Source: Pseudomonas sp. GOM6
GTDB taxonomy: Bacteria; Pseudomonadota; Gammaproteobacteria; Pseudomonadales; Pseudomonadaceae
Assembly (NCBI RefSeq): GCF_029537485.1
Contig: NZ_JARPUS010000011.1
Location: forward strand, 1-64,000
Reading direction: 5' to 3'
DNA: 64,000 nt
Numbering within the stretch: position 1 is the first letter of the stretch; every line of letters begins with the position of its first letter. Of the stretch, positions 39,631-50,498 are shown one piece after another. Below the pieces are notes generated by a model, which was given only the letters and a program-made list of their open reading frames with translations, did no database searches and was not told where the DNA came from. A program made the translations under genes and the position numbers.

Positions 39631-41298
39631 TTACTGCGCCAGCTTCTTGTAACGCACGCGGTGCGGCTGCGCGGCGGCATCGCCCAGGCGCTTCTTGCGG
39701 TCGGCTTCGTACTCGGTGTAGTTGCCTTCGAAGAACTCGATGTGCGAGTCGTCCTCGTACGCCAGGATGTGCGTCGCCACGCGGTCGAGGAACCAACGGT
39801 CGTGGGAGATCACGATGGCGGCGCCAGGGAAGTCCAGCAGCGCCTCTTCCAGCGAGCGCAGGGTTTCCACGTCGAGGTCGTTGGACGGTTCGTCGAGCAG
39901 CAGCACGTTGGCGCCCTGCTTCAAGGTCAGGGCCAGGTGCAGACGGCCACGCTCACCCCCGGAGAGGTCCTTGACGAACTTCTGCTGGTCACCGCCCTTG
40001 AAGTTGAAGCGCCCGACATAGCCGCGCGAGGGCACTTCATAGTTGCCGATCTTGATCATGTCGAGGCCGTCGGACACGGCTTCCCACACGGTCTTGCTGC
40101 CGTCCAGATCGTCGCGGCTCTGGTCCACGCAGGCCAGCTGCACGGTATCGCCGATCTCGATGACGCCGGCATCCGGCTGTTCCTTGCCCATGATCATGCG
40201 GAACAGGGTCGACTTACCGGCGCCGTTACCACCAATCACGCCGACGATGGCGCCTTTCGGGATGCTGAACGACAGATCGTCGATCAGCACGCGATCGCCA
40301 TAACCCTTGCTGACGTTCTTGAACTCGATGACCTTGTCGCCCAGGCGCTGGCCGGCCGGGATATAGATCTCATTGGTCTCGGCACGCTTCTGGAATTCCT
40401 GCGACTGCATTTCCTCGAAGCGCTGCAGACGCGCCTTGGACTTGGCCTGACGAGCCTTGGCACCTTTGCGCACCCACTCCAGCTCTTCCTTCATGGCCTT
40501 TTCATGGGCCGACTGCTGCTTGGATTCCTGGGCCAGACGATCCGACTTGGCTTCCAGCCAGCCGGAGTAGTTGCCTTCGTACGGAATGCCGGCGCCGCGA
40601 TCGAGTTCGAGGATCCAGCCGGCGACGTTGTCGAGGAAGTAACGGTCGTGGGTGATCGCCACCACGGTACCCGGGAAGTCGTGCAGGAAGCGCTCCAGCC
40701 AGGCCACCGAATCGGCGTCCAGGTGGTTGGTCGGTTCGTCCAGCAGCAGCATATCCGGCGCCGACAGCAGCAGGCGGCACAGCGCCACGCGGCGCTTCTC
40801 GCCACCGGACAGGTGCTCGACCTTGGCCTCCCACGCGGGCAGGCGCAGAGCGTCGGCGGCGACTTCCAGCTGACGTTCCAGGTTGTGGCCGTCGGCAGCC
40901 TGCAGGATGGCCTCCAGCTTGGCCTGCTCGGCGGCCAGGGCATCGAAGTCGGCGTCCGGCTCGGCGTAGGCGGCGTAGACCTGATCCAGACGCGCCTGGG
41001 CATCCTTGATCTGGCTCACCGCTTCCTCGACCACTTCACGCACGGTCTTGCTCGGGTCGAGCTGCGGTTCCTGCGGCAGGTAGCCTACGTTGATGCCGGG
41101 CATGGCGCGGGCTTCGCCGTCGAACTCGGTATCGACGCCGGCCATGATGCGCAACAGGGTGGATTTACCCGCGCCGTTCAGGCCGAGCACGCCAATCTTG
41201 GCGCCCGGGAAAAACGACAGGGAGATGTTCTTGAGGATTTCCCGCTTCGGCGGCACGACCTTGCCGAGCCGATGCATGGTGTAGACGTATTGGGCCAA
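39631..41298 (-). CDS. ettA: Energy-dependent translational throttle protein EttA
   Basis: A 555-residue ABC-F ATPase that binds the ribosomal E site and gates elongation by the ATP/ADP ratio. Two Walker A motifs (GLNGAGKST about 40; GGNGAGKST about 360), two signatures (LSGGEKRRVAL, LSGGERGRLHL), and between them the P-site tRNA-interaction linker rich in Lys/Arg (EELEWVRKGAKARQAKSKARLQ). No membrane domain. Length matches EttA. Confidence 0.96.
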   Translation of the reverse strand: MAQYVYTMHRLGKVVPPKREILKNISLSFFPGAKIGVLGLNGAGKSTLLRIMAGVDTEFDGEARAMPGINVGYLPQEPQLDPSKTVREVVEEAVSQIKDAQARLDQVYAAYAEPDADFDALAAEQAKLEAILQAADGHNLERQLEVAADALRLPAWEAKVEHLSGGEKRRVALCRLLLSAPDMLLLDEPTNHLDADSVAWLERFLHDFPGTVVAITHDRYFLDNVAGWILELDRGAGIPYEGNYSGWLEAKSDRLAQESKQQSAHEKAMKEELEWVRKGAKARQAKSKARLQRFEEMQSQEFQKRAETNEIYIPAGQRLGDKVIEFKNVSKGYGDRVLIDDLSFSIPKGAIVGVIGGNGAGKSTLFRMIMGKEQPDAGVIEIGDTVQLACVDQSRDDLDGSKTVWEAVSDGLDMIKIGNYEVPSRGYVGRFNFKGGDQQKFVKDLSGGERGRLHLALTLKQGANVLLLDEPSNDLDVETLRSLEEALLDFPGAAIVISHDRWFLDRVATHILAYEDDSHIEFFEGNYTEYEADRKKRLGDAAAQPHRVRYKKLAQ

Positions 41299-41667
41299 GG
41301 AGCACCTCTTAAAAAGTCAAAATGAAACGCACGGCCGCGGACTGCGTGGGGCCGCTTGGGATCGAAGCAGCCAGTCACGGCTGAAGCTGCTCGCTGCGGT
41401 GCGCAAGTTTGCCTCAGGCGCCGCTGGCGGGATACAGCCGAATGAGCTTAGAAGGCGCTGACGGTTGTACCAGCACCAGACAGCCTCGCGATTTCGCCCC
41501 TGGATGAGCGGTAGCCGCCAGCCACTGTCTTGGTTGCCAGACAGTTTTTCCGCAGCAGCGGACATCATCCAGCGCCTGACCGGAAAAAGTGTCCGAATTA
41601 TTGGAAAACATTACCAACCCGACTACCCGAAAAACATAAGCCATTGAAATAGAAACAGATAATTCTC
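41299..41667. other. Gene-free region upstream of the PHB depolymerase
   Basis: No supported gene. It holds an orphan hairpin with a T-tract at 41524-41549 (ACTGTC/GACAGT) and one HbcR-type palindrome at 41591. Short ORFs here lack ribosome sites and homologous character. Confidence 0.5.
41591..41606. promoter_or_regulatory. Predicted HbcR-type operator, depolymerase promoter
   Basis: GTCCGAATTATTGGAA, a weaker version of the GTCCA-N6-TGGAC palindrome, 62 bp upstream of the -24 element. Confidence 0.5.
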
Positions 41668-41683
41668 TGGCACGAATATTCCA
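41668..41683 (+). promoter_or_regulatory. Sigma-54 promoter of the PHB depolymerase
   Basis: TGGCACG-N4-TTCCA, about 80 bp before the ATG. The -24 box is perfect; the -12 box has CC instead of GC. Confidence 0.6.
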
Positions 41684-41761
41684 CTGGGCCATGAGCACCC
41701 CGCCTGCACATGCCTGGGGCGGGGGCACCTCCAAGAATAAGTTCAAGAACGGAGCAAGCCC

Positions 41762-43483
41762 ATGTACCGCAAATACCCGCCCTACCGGCGCCTGGCCACC
41801 GCGCTGGCCACCTTACTGCTGAGCCTCTATCTACCGACCCCAGCCCTGGCCGGGCAAACCCAGGCCTATACCCTGCCCCAACAGGCCTACAGCGGCTCGC
41901 GAGCGCGCAACTACAAGGTCTACGTTCCCACCGGTGTCACTACACCGGCACCCATGGTCATGGCCCTGCACGGCTGCAAGCAGACCAATGACGACGTGCT
42001 CAACGACTGGGGCATGAAGGCGGCAGCCGATCGCTACGGTTTCATCCTGGTGGCGCCCTTCATCACCAGCTACGACGGTCTGCGCAACGAGAACTGCTGG
42101 GGCTTCTGGTTCGAGCAGCACATTCATCAGGGTGCCGGCGAGGTCGAGGACCTGCACCAGATCGCCCTGCAGGTCGAGGCGGCCTACAGCATCGACGCTA
42201 ACCGCCGCTTCATCACCGGCCTGTCCTCCGGCGGGGCGATGAGCATGGTCGCGGCCGTCGCCCACAACGAGTATTGGGCGGCGGCTGCACCGGCTGCGGG
42301 CCTGCCCTACAGCGAGGACGCCTCCTCGGTGTCGCTGTCCGGCCAGTGCCCGGGTTCGGCTACCTTCCATGCGGTCAGCCAGGTGGTCAGCGACATGAAC
42401 GCCGAGGCCGACAATAGCTATCCGATCCCGCTGATGCTGCTGCAGAACAAGAACGACTGCACCGTGCTGCAGACGGCCGCCAACACCATGCGCGATGCCC
42501 ATCTGCAGGTATTCGGCAGCAACAACTTCAAGACCGCTGCCGCGACCAAGGCCTCCGACACCAGCTGCTCGCCGTACCACCAGAACAACTACAGCTGCCA
42601 TCGCATCGCCTACACCCAGGACGGCACCACCGCGACCCGCTCGCTGGTGGAAACCATCTTCTACGATGGCCCGCTGACCACCCCCAACACGCTGGACACC
42701 GACCATGGCCACTACTGGGTCGGCGGTGCCGACGGCAACAATGGCAAATGGGCACTGCAGATCGGCCCGAGCTACCCGGACATCGTCTGGGACTTCTTCA
42801 GCCGCCACAGTCGCAACGGCAGCCAGCCGCAGGGCCACCCGGTGATCACGCTGCAGGGTGACAACCCACTGACTGCGGCGCTCAACAGCGCCTTCAGCGA
42901 CCCGGGCGCCACGGCCAACGACCTGGAAGACGGCGCTTTGAGCGTCAGCGCCGACTGCAGCGCGGTGAATACCCAGGCCGTGGGCAGCTATAGCTGCCTA
43001 TACACAGCCATCGACAGCGACAGCAACAGCACCACGGCCACCCGTGTAGTGAACGTGGTCGACCTCAGCACACCAGTGGCCAGCTGCCAGAAAGTCACTG
43101 CCTCGCCCTACGCCCATATCGGCGCCGGTCGCGCCTATGCCGGCGGCGTGTCGAGCCTGCGCACCTACGCCAATGGCGACAACGTGGACATCGGCGGCTC
43201 GTTCGACACCTGGAGCAGCGTTGCCCTGTACGAAGGTGAAACCGGCAAGTGGTACTCACAGCTGCCGGCGGCGTGCAGCGGTACGGGTGGCGGTGGCACT
43301 GGCGGCGGTTTCGTCTGCCAGAACTGGAATACCACCAACCTAAACCACGTCACCGCCGGCCGTGCCTATTACGGCTACTACACCGTGGGCGGCAACCAGT
43401 ACCTGGGCAGCCTGCCCGGGGTGAATAGCTGGGTGAAGGAAACTGCCAGCGGCTACTTCCAGGCCGGGCAGTGCAGCAACTGA
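41762..43483 (+). CDS. phaZ: Extracellular poly(3-hydroxybutyrate) depolymerase
   Basis: A 573-residue secreted esterase. Signal peptide 1-about 30 (ending ALAG). The catalytic domain (about 35-355) has the oxyanion segment ALHGCKQT, the lipase box G-L-S-S-G with the nucleophile near residue 158, an Asp in QNKNDCTV and His in TDHGHYW. This order fits a type 2 short-chain-length depolymerase. Then an Ig-like DUF5011-type linker (about 360-437), and two similar cysteine-bounded C-terminal modules (about 440-505 and 515-573, each with A-G-R-A-Y) that probably bind polymer granules. It would release 3-hydroxybutyrate monomers and oligomers for the downstream transporters. Confidence 0.9.
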   Translation: MYRKYPPYRRLATALATLLLSLYLPTPALAGQTQAYTLPQQAYSGSRARNYKVYVPTGVTTPAPMVMALHGCKQTNDDVLNDWGMKAAADRYGFILVAPFITSYDGLRNENCWGFWFEQHIHQGAGEVEDLHQIALQVEAAYSIDANRRFITGLSSGGAMSMVAAVAHNEYWAAAAPAAGLPYSEDASSVSLSGQCPGSATFHAVSQVVSDMNAEADNSYPIPLMLLQNKNDCTVLQTAANTMRDAHLQVFGSNNFKTAAATKASDTSCSPYHQNNYSCHRIAYTQDGTTATRSLVETIFYDGPLTTPNTLDTDHGHYWVGGADGNNGKWALQIGPSYPDIVWDFFSRHSRNGSQPQGHPVITLQGDNPLTAALNSAFSDPGATANDLEDGALSVSADCSAVNTQAVGSYSCLYTAIDSDSNSTTATRVVNVVDLSTPVASCQKVTASPYAHIGAGRAYAGGVSSLRTYANGDNVDIGGSFDTWSSVALYEGETGKWYSQLPAACSGTGGGGTGGGFVCQNWNTTNLNHVTAGRAYYGYYTVGGNQYLGSLPGVNSWVKETASGYFQAGQCSN

Positions 43484-43496
43484 GATCCCGCTGAAC

Positions 43497-43520
43497 CACG
43501 GGCGACCCCGGTCGCCCGTG
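43497..43520 (+). terminator. GC-rich hairpin after the depolymerase gene
   Basis: CACGGGCGAC / GTCGCCCGTG, loop CCCG, 14 bp past the stop. No U-tract, so termination may be partial. Confidence 0.5.
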
Positions 43521-43548
43521 CTGCCTGTCTACCCGCCCGGACAGCCTC

Positions 43549-43564
43549 GTCCAGATTACTGGAC
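43549..43564. promoter_or_regulatory. Predicted HbcR-type operator 1, TRAP promoter
   Basis: GTCCAGATTACTGGAC: 14 of 16 bases are palindromic. Its centre is 43 bp from that of operator 2, about four helical turns, so both face the same side of the DNA. Confidence 0.65.
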
Positions 43565-43591
43565 ATGCCGAGCGCACCATCCACGCCATAT

Positions 43592-43607
43592 GTCCAAATT
43601 TCTGGAA
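43592..43607. promoter_or_regulatory. Predicted HbcR-type operator 2, TRAP promoter
   Basis: GTCCAAATTTCTGGAA, the same palindrome with one half-site base changed, 63 bp upstream of the -24 box. Confidence 0.6.
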
Positions 43608-43669
43608 CGACGCCCTTCTTTTGCGTCACAAAAAAACATAAGACATTGATATATAACGATATTTTTTAT

Positions 43670-43685
43670 TGGCACAGAGATCGCA
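43670..43685 (+). promoter_or_regulatory. Sigma-54 promoter of dctPQM
   Basis: TGGCACAGAGATCGCA: the invariant GG and GC are ten bases apart, as required. An A/T-rich stretch precedes it. Confidence 0.7.
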
Positions 43686-43761
43686 TTGCCTCACAGCGCT
43701 AACTGCCTGCCCCTGCGGCGCGCACCGTTTCGCCACAAATACAACAAGAAGGAACCTCAGC

Positions 43762-44850
43762 ATGTTCATCAAGCAACCGCTCCCGCGCCTGTCCGTCGGC
43801 ATCACCGCCGCCACCCTGCTCACCACCAGCCTGCTGGCCAGCTCGGCCATGGCCAGCGAGAAGATCCGCTGGCAGGTGCCACTCGCCTTCCCCTCGCATT
43901 TGGTCGGCCTGAGCACACCGGTCAAGCACCTGTCCGAATCGCTCAAGGCCATCTCCGGCGGCGACATCAACCTGCGCTACTACGAGCCGGGTGAGCTGGT
44001 ACCGCCGTTCGAGATCATGAACTCGGTCAGCAGCGGCAAGTACCCTGCCGGCTACACCTGGATCGGCTATGACCAGGGCAGCATCCCCGCGCTGCCGCTG
44101 TACTCCGGCGCGCCGTTCAACATGGAGCCGCCGGCCTACCTGGCCTGGTACTACCAGGGCGACGGCAAGAAGCTACTGGAAGAGATCTACGCGCCGCACA
44201 AGATCCACCCGATGCTGTGCAGCATCATCGGCCCGGAAGGCGCCGGCTGGTTCGCCAAGCCCATCGAGCAGACCAAGGACTTCGACGGCCTGCGCATCCG
44301 CTTCGCCGGCATCGGCGGCAAGGTGCTGGAGAAGCTCGGCGCCTCGGTGACCATGGTCCCCGGCGGCGAGATCTACCAGGCCCTGGAGCGCAAGACCATC
44401 GACGCCACCGAGTTCTCCCAGCCGGCGATCGACAAGATGCTGGGCCTCGACCAGATCATCAAGAACTACATCATGCCGGGCTGGCACCAGACCCTGACCA
44501 CCTCGCACCTGCTGGTCAACCAGGATGTGTGGGACAAGCTGGAGCCGCAGAGCCGTGCGCTGATCGAGATGGGCTGCGAGTCGGCCACGCTCAAGGGCTT
44601 CGCCGAGAGCGAGTGGGCCCAGCCGGGCGCGCTGGCCGACTACCAGAAGGAAGGGGTCAAGGCCCAGGTGCTTCCCGCGCCGGTGCTGCACGAGCTGCAT
44701 AAGGTGACCAACGAGGTGCTCGACGAGATGGCCAGCAAGGACGACATGTTCAAGCGTGTGCTGACCAGCCAGCGCGAGTTCATGGCCCAGTACGCCAGCT
44801 GGAACCGTATGGGCTACCTGCCGCGCGACTTCGACCAGCAGCAGAACTGA
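43762..44850 (+). CDS. TRAP transporter substrate-binding protein (DctP type)
   Basis: A 362-residue periplasmic receptor. Signal peptide 1-33 (ends SSAMAS). The DctP fold is clear: an FDGLRIRFAGIGGKVLEKLGASVTMVPGGEIYQALERKTIDATEFSQP core with the conserved ligand-carboxylate arginine (LRIRFAG). ATG 43762 has AAGAAGGAA 11 bp upstream. It is the first gene of the dctP-dctQ-dctM unit behind a sigma-54 promoter. The depolymerase and bdhA context suggest 3-hydroxybutyrate or a related hydroxy acid as ligand; the sequence alone does not fix it. Confidence 0.88.
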   Translation: MFIKQPLPRLSVGITAATLLTTSLLASSAMASEKIRWQVPLAFPSHLVGLSTPVKHLSESLKAISGGDINLRYYEPGELVPPFEIMNSVSSGKYPAGYTWIGYDQGSIPALPLYSGAPFNMEPPAYLAWYYQGDGKKLLEEIYAPHKIHPMLCSIIGPEGAGWFAKPIEQTKDFDGLRIRFAGIGGKVLEKLGASVTMVPGGEIYQALERKTIDATEFSQPAIDKMLGLDQIIKNYIMPGWHQTLTTSHLLVNQDVWDKLEPQSRALIEMGCESATLKGFAESEWAQPGALADYQKEGVKAQVLPAPVLHELHKVTNEVLDEMASKDDMFKRVLTSQREFMAQYASWNRMGYLPRDFDQQQN

Positions 44851-44870
44851 TCACACCCCGCGAACCTGCA

Positions 44871-44894
44871 CGGGCCCGGCACTGCCGCGGCCCG
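44871..44894 (+). repeat. Intercistronic stem-loop between dctP and dctQ
   Basis: CGGGCC-CGGC-ACT-GCCG-C-GGCCCG, a strong nested hairpin without a U-tract. Such elements often stabilise the upstream message so that the receptor is made in excess over the membrane parts. Confidence 0.5.
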
Positions 44895-44930
44895 CTGCGC
44901 CTTCCTGCCTGATAGGTCCGAGGTTTCCCG

Positions 44931-45518
44931 ATGCAACAACCCGCATCCGCCGCTCACGCGCCCGCCGCCGAGCTGCCGCACAACCGCCTGTCCCACCTGC
45001 TGGAGCGCGGCATCGTCGCCATTGGCCAGGCCAGCGCCTGGCTGTGGATCGCCGTGCTGCTGGTGGTGCTGTGCAATGTATTCAGTCGCTTCGTCCTGGC
45101 GCGCGGCTCGATCGCCCTGGAGGAGTTGTCCTGGCACCTGTTCGGCGCCGCCACCCTGCTCTCCCTGGCCTATGCCGTGGTGCGCGACGACCATGTGCGC
45201 GTCGATGTGCTGCGCGAGAAGTTCTCCCTGCGCACCCAGGCCTGGATCGAGTTGCTGGGCATCATCCTGCTGGCCCTGCCGGTGATCGCCCTGATGATCG
45301 ACAGCCTGCTCGCCTACGCCCACACCGCCTTCGTCTACATGGAGCACTCACAGGCCCCCAGCGGTCTGCCCTATCGCTTCCTGTTCAAGAGCGTGCTGCC
45401 GCTGGGCCTGGCGCTGACCGCCATCGCCCTGTTCGCCCGCGCCTCGCGCTGCAGCACCCTGCTGCTCAATTTCCCCCGGGCTATCGAGCCGTCCAGCGAC
45501 GCTCACCCGCACTCCTGA
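44931..45518 (+). CDS. TRAP transporter small permease (DctQ type)
   Basis: A 195-residue inner-membrane protein with four helices (about 33-52, 63-80, 105-125, 150-170). It has the DctQ pattern NVFSRFVLARGSIALEELSWHLF and a conserved DDHVRVDVL loop. It partners DctM. The gap to dctM is 16 bp. Confidence 0.88.
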   Translation: MQQPASAAHAPAAELPHNRLSHLLERGIVAIGQASAWLWIAVLLVVLCNVFSRFVLARGSIALEELSWHLFGAATLLSLAYAVVRDDHVRVDVLREKFSLRTQAWIELLGIILLALPVIALMIDSLLAYAHTAFVYMEHSQAPSGLPYRFLFKSVLPLGLALTAIALFARASRCSTLLLNFPRAIEPSSDAHPHS

Positions 45519-45534
45519 TCACGAGGCTGAAGTA

Positions 45535-46905
<1,371 letters not shown>

Positions 46906-46982
46906 CCGCCCCAGCCGCCTTGCCGGCGTAGCGAGGCGGCTCCCATAATCGAGCGTATCTATTTCGAGGACTTCCTCCTGCC

Positions 46983-48464
<1,482 letters not shown>

Positions 48465-48474
48465 CCGCCTGAAT

Positions 48475-48500
48475 CGGCGCCAGGTTTCAGCCCGGCGCCG
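48475..48500 (+). terminator. Hairpin after the activator gene
   Basis: CGGCGCC / GGCGCCG with a 12-base loop, ten bases past the stop. No U-tract. Confidence 0.4.
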
Positions 48501-48578
48501 CTGGCCATAGGCCTTCCTGCCCTGACCGCCATCGCCCCTATCGCCTGCCCGACTGTCTGCGCTCAATGAGCAGAGGCA

Positions 48579-48594
48579 GTCCAGAATTCTGGAC
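48579..48594. promoter_or_regulatory. Predicted HbcR-type operator 1, gntP promoter
   Basis: GTCCAGAATTCTGGAC is a perfect 16-bp palindrome, 18 bp with the flanking A/T. It is the best copy of the motif in the window. Confidence 0.7.
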
Positions 48595-48627
48595 TGAACT
48601 CGACACACCCTGCACCCAACTGAACAT

Positions 48628-48643
48628 GTCCATAAATCTGGAC
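48628..48643. promoter_or_regulatory. Predicted HbcR-type operator 2, gntP promoter
   Basis: GTCCATAAATCTGGAC, flanked by T and A to extend the arms to TGTCCA/TGGACA. Centre 49 bp from operator 1 and about 130 bp upstream of the -24 box, a normal enhancer distance. Confidence 0.65.
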
Positions 48644-48767
48644 ACCGATTGCTCGCCACCCGGCGTCAGGCCACGCCACCCCAGCGCTCCGTTGGCATGA
48701 CGCAAAGCCGCGTGGTAGCTGGCGCGCAGCCAGAGTGCACGCTTTTATCTCGACCTTTTCACCGAAC

Positions 48768-48783
48768 TGGCACGCCTTTCGCT
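48768..48783 (+). promoter_or_regulatory. Sigma-54 promoter of the gntP-family gene
   Basis: TGGCACGCCTTTCGCT matches the -24/-12 consensus, with a perfect TGGCACG and GC at the right spacing, 92 bp before the ATG. The rest of 48501-48874 contains no gene. Confidence 0.75.
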
Positions 48784-48874
48784 CTAGGCTAGGCAACACG
48801 CGTCGAGCACGGCGCGGCAGTTGGCGCGACTCGAACGCGCCAGAAAACAACAACAAGAAGGAATCGCCCAGACC

Positions 48875-50260
48875 ATGGGTACGCTCGGTATTCTGCTGTC
48901 CCTCGCCCTGTTGATGTACCTCGCCTACCGCGGCATCAACGTGCTTATCCTCGCCCCGCTGCTGGCGCTGCTGGCCGTGCTGTTCGCCGGCGATGTCGCC
49001 CTCATACTGCCGACCTACACCCAGGTGTTCATGAAGGCCATGGGCGGCTACCTGATCCAGTTCTTCCCGCTGTTCCTGCTCGGCGCGCTGTTCGGCAAGC
49101 TGATGGACGACTCCGGTTCGGCCCGCGCCATCGCCCACGGCATTGTTGCCAAGCTCGGCAGCGAGCGCGCCATCCTCGCCATCGTGCTGGCCTGCGGCCT
49201 GCTCACCTACGGCGGCGTGTCGTTGTTCGTGGTGGCCTTCGCCGTGTACCCGATCGGTGCCGCGCTGTTCCGCGAAGCCGGCATTCCCAAGCGCCTGCTG
49301 CCGGGCGCCATCGCCCTCGGCGCGTTCACCTTCACCATGACCGCGCTGCCCGGCACCCCGGCCATCCAGAACGCCATCCCCAGCCCGTTCTTCGGCACCG
49401 ATGCCTTCGCCGCGCCGATCCTCGGCCTGATCGGCGGCAGCCTCATGCTGCTGCTCGGCAGCTGGTGGCTGAGCGGCCAGGCGCGCAAGCTGGTCGCCGC
49501 CGGAGAAGGCTACGGCGTGCACCCGGACGATCCGCAGCCGAGCGCCGAGATGCCCGGCACCGGCTTCTGGGTTGCCCTGCTGCCGATCCTGCTGGTGATC
49601 GCTATCAACTTCGTGATGGCCAAGCTGGTACTGCCAAGCCTGGACACCAGCTATCTGGCCAAGCCGGAGTTCGGCGGCCTGCAGGACGCCAAGTCGGTGA
49701 TCGGCATCTGGGCCATCATCGTCGCCCTGAGCGCCGCCGTACTGGTGCTCATTGGCCTGCACTGGCAGCGCTGGCTCGACCTCAAGCGCAGCGTCAACGA
49801 CGGTGCCTTCGGCGCCATGCTGCCGATCCTCAACACCGCCTCGGAAGTCGGCTACGGCACGGTGATCGCCTCGCTGGCCGGCTTCGTGGTGATCCGCGAC
49901 CTGGTGCTCGGCATGCCCGGCAACGTGCTGGTGTCCGAAGCCGTGGCGGTCAACGTGCTGGCCGGCATCACCGGCTCGGCCTCCGGCGGCATGTCCATCG
50001 CTCTCAAGACCCTCGGCGCGCAGTACCTGGAAATGGCCACCGCTGCCGGCATCAGCCCCGAGCTGCTGCACCGGGTGGCGGCCATGGCCTCCGGCTGCAT
50101 GGACACCCTGCCGCACAACGGCGCGGTGATCTCCCTGCTGGCGATCTGCAAGCTGACGCACCGCGACTCGTACAAGTACATCTTCATGAACACCCTGGTA
50201 TTCCCGATGTGTGCCCTGGCGGTCGTCATCGCCCTGGGCAGCGCCTTCGGCAGCTTCTGA
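48875..50260 (+). CDS. GntP family permease, predicted 3-hydroxybutyrate transporter
   Basis: A 461-residue inner-membrane carrier with 12 or so helices. GntP-family features include LLTYGGVSLFVVAFAVYPIGAALFREAGIPKRLLPGAIALGAFTFTM and the C-terminal SGCMDTLPHNGAVISLLAICKLTHRDSY, which is shared by D-beta-hydroxybutyrate permeases. In P. aeruginosa a GntP-type gene (PA2004) pairs with bdhA. ATG 48875 has AAGGA 12 bp upstream. Reading from 48821 adds a hydrophilic tail without support. Confidence 0.87.
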   Translation: MGTLGILLSLALLMYLAYRGINVLILAPLLALLAVLFAGDVALILPTYTQVFMKAMGGYLIQFFPLFLLGALFGKLMDDSGSARAIAHGIVAKLGSERAILAIVLACGLLTYGGVSLFVVAFAVYPIGAALFREAGIPKRLLPGAIALGAFTFTMTALPGTPAIQNAIPSPFFGTDAFAAPILGLIGGSLMLLLGSWWLSGQARKLVAAGEGYGVHPDDPQPSAEMPGTGFWVALLPILLVIAINFVMAKLVLPSLDTSYLAKPEFGGLQDAKSVIGIWAIIVALSAAVLVLIGLHWQRWLDLKRSVNDGAFGAMLPILNTASEVGYGTVIASLAGFVVIRDLVLGMPGNVLVSEAVAVNVLAGITGSASGGMSIALKTLGAQYLEMATAAGISPELLHRVAAMASGCMDTLPHNGAVISLLAICKLTHRDSYKYIFMNTLVFPMCALAVVIALGSAFGSF

Positions 50261-50337
50261 GGCCAGGCCCAAGATGAACACAACCCTTAACGTGGCCGCT
50301 CCCTACCCTCCCTGGCCACCCGACTGACCCGAGTGGG

Positions 50338-50394
50338 CGGGCCCTAACCGGGCCCATCACCGGTCGGGTCGATACGGGGGCTACCCGCCCCCGT
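50338..50394 (+). repeat. Two GC-rich hairpins between the gntP-type gene and the porin gene
   Basis: GGGCCC-TAACC-GGGCCC, then ACGGGGGC-TACCC-GCCCCCGT (50374-50394). No U-tracts and no sigma-54 element before the porin, so the porin is probably co-transcribed, with the hairpins tuning message processing. Confidence 0.45.
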
Positions 50395-50498
50395 CCCTCA
50401 CCCTGTTCACCCCTCCCACGGCGCAGCTCCGGCAGCGTTGCCAGGACGGCTGTGGGCCAAAAAAGCCGTAGCAACAATAACTACAAGAGGAACTACCC

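Noticed and set aside
41317..41746. Small ORFs of 83 and 110 codons on the minus strand
   Set aside because: No ribosome sites and no conserved character, and they cover the operator and sigma-54 elements.
43497..43520. Strong rho-independent terminator after the depolymerase
   Set aside because: The stem is good but no U-tract follows, so it is listed only as a probable weak terminator.
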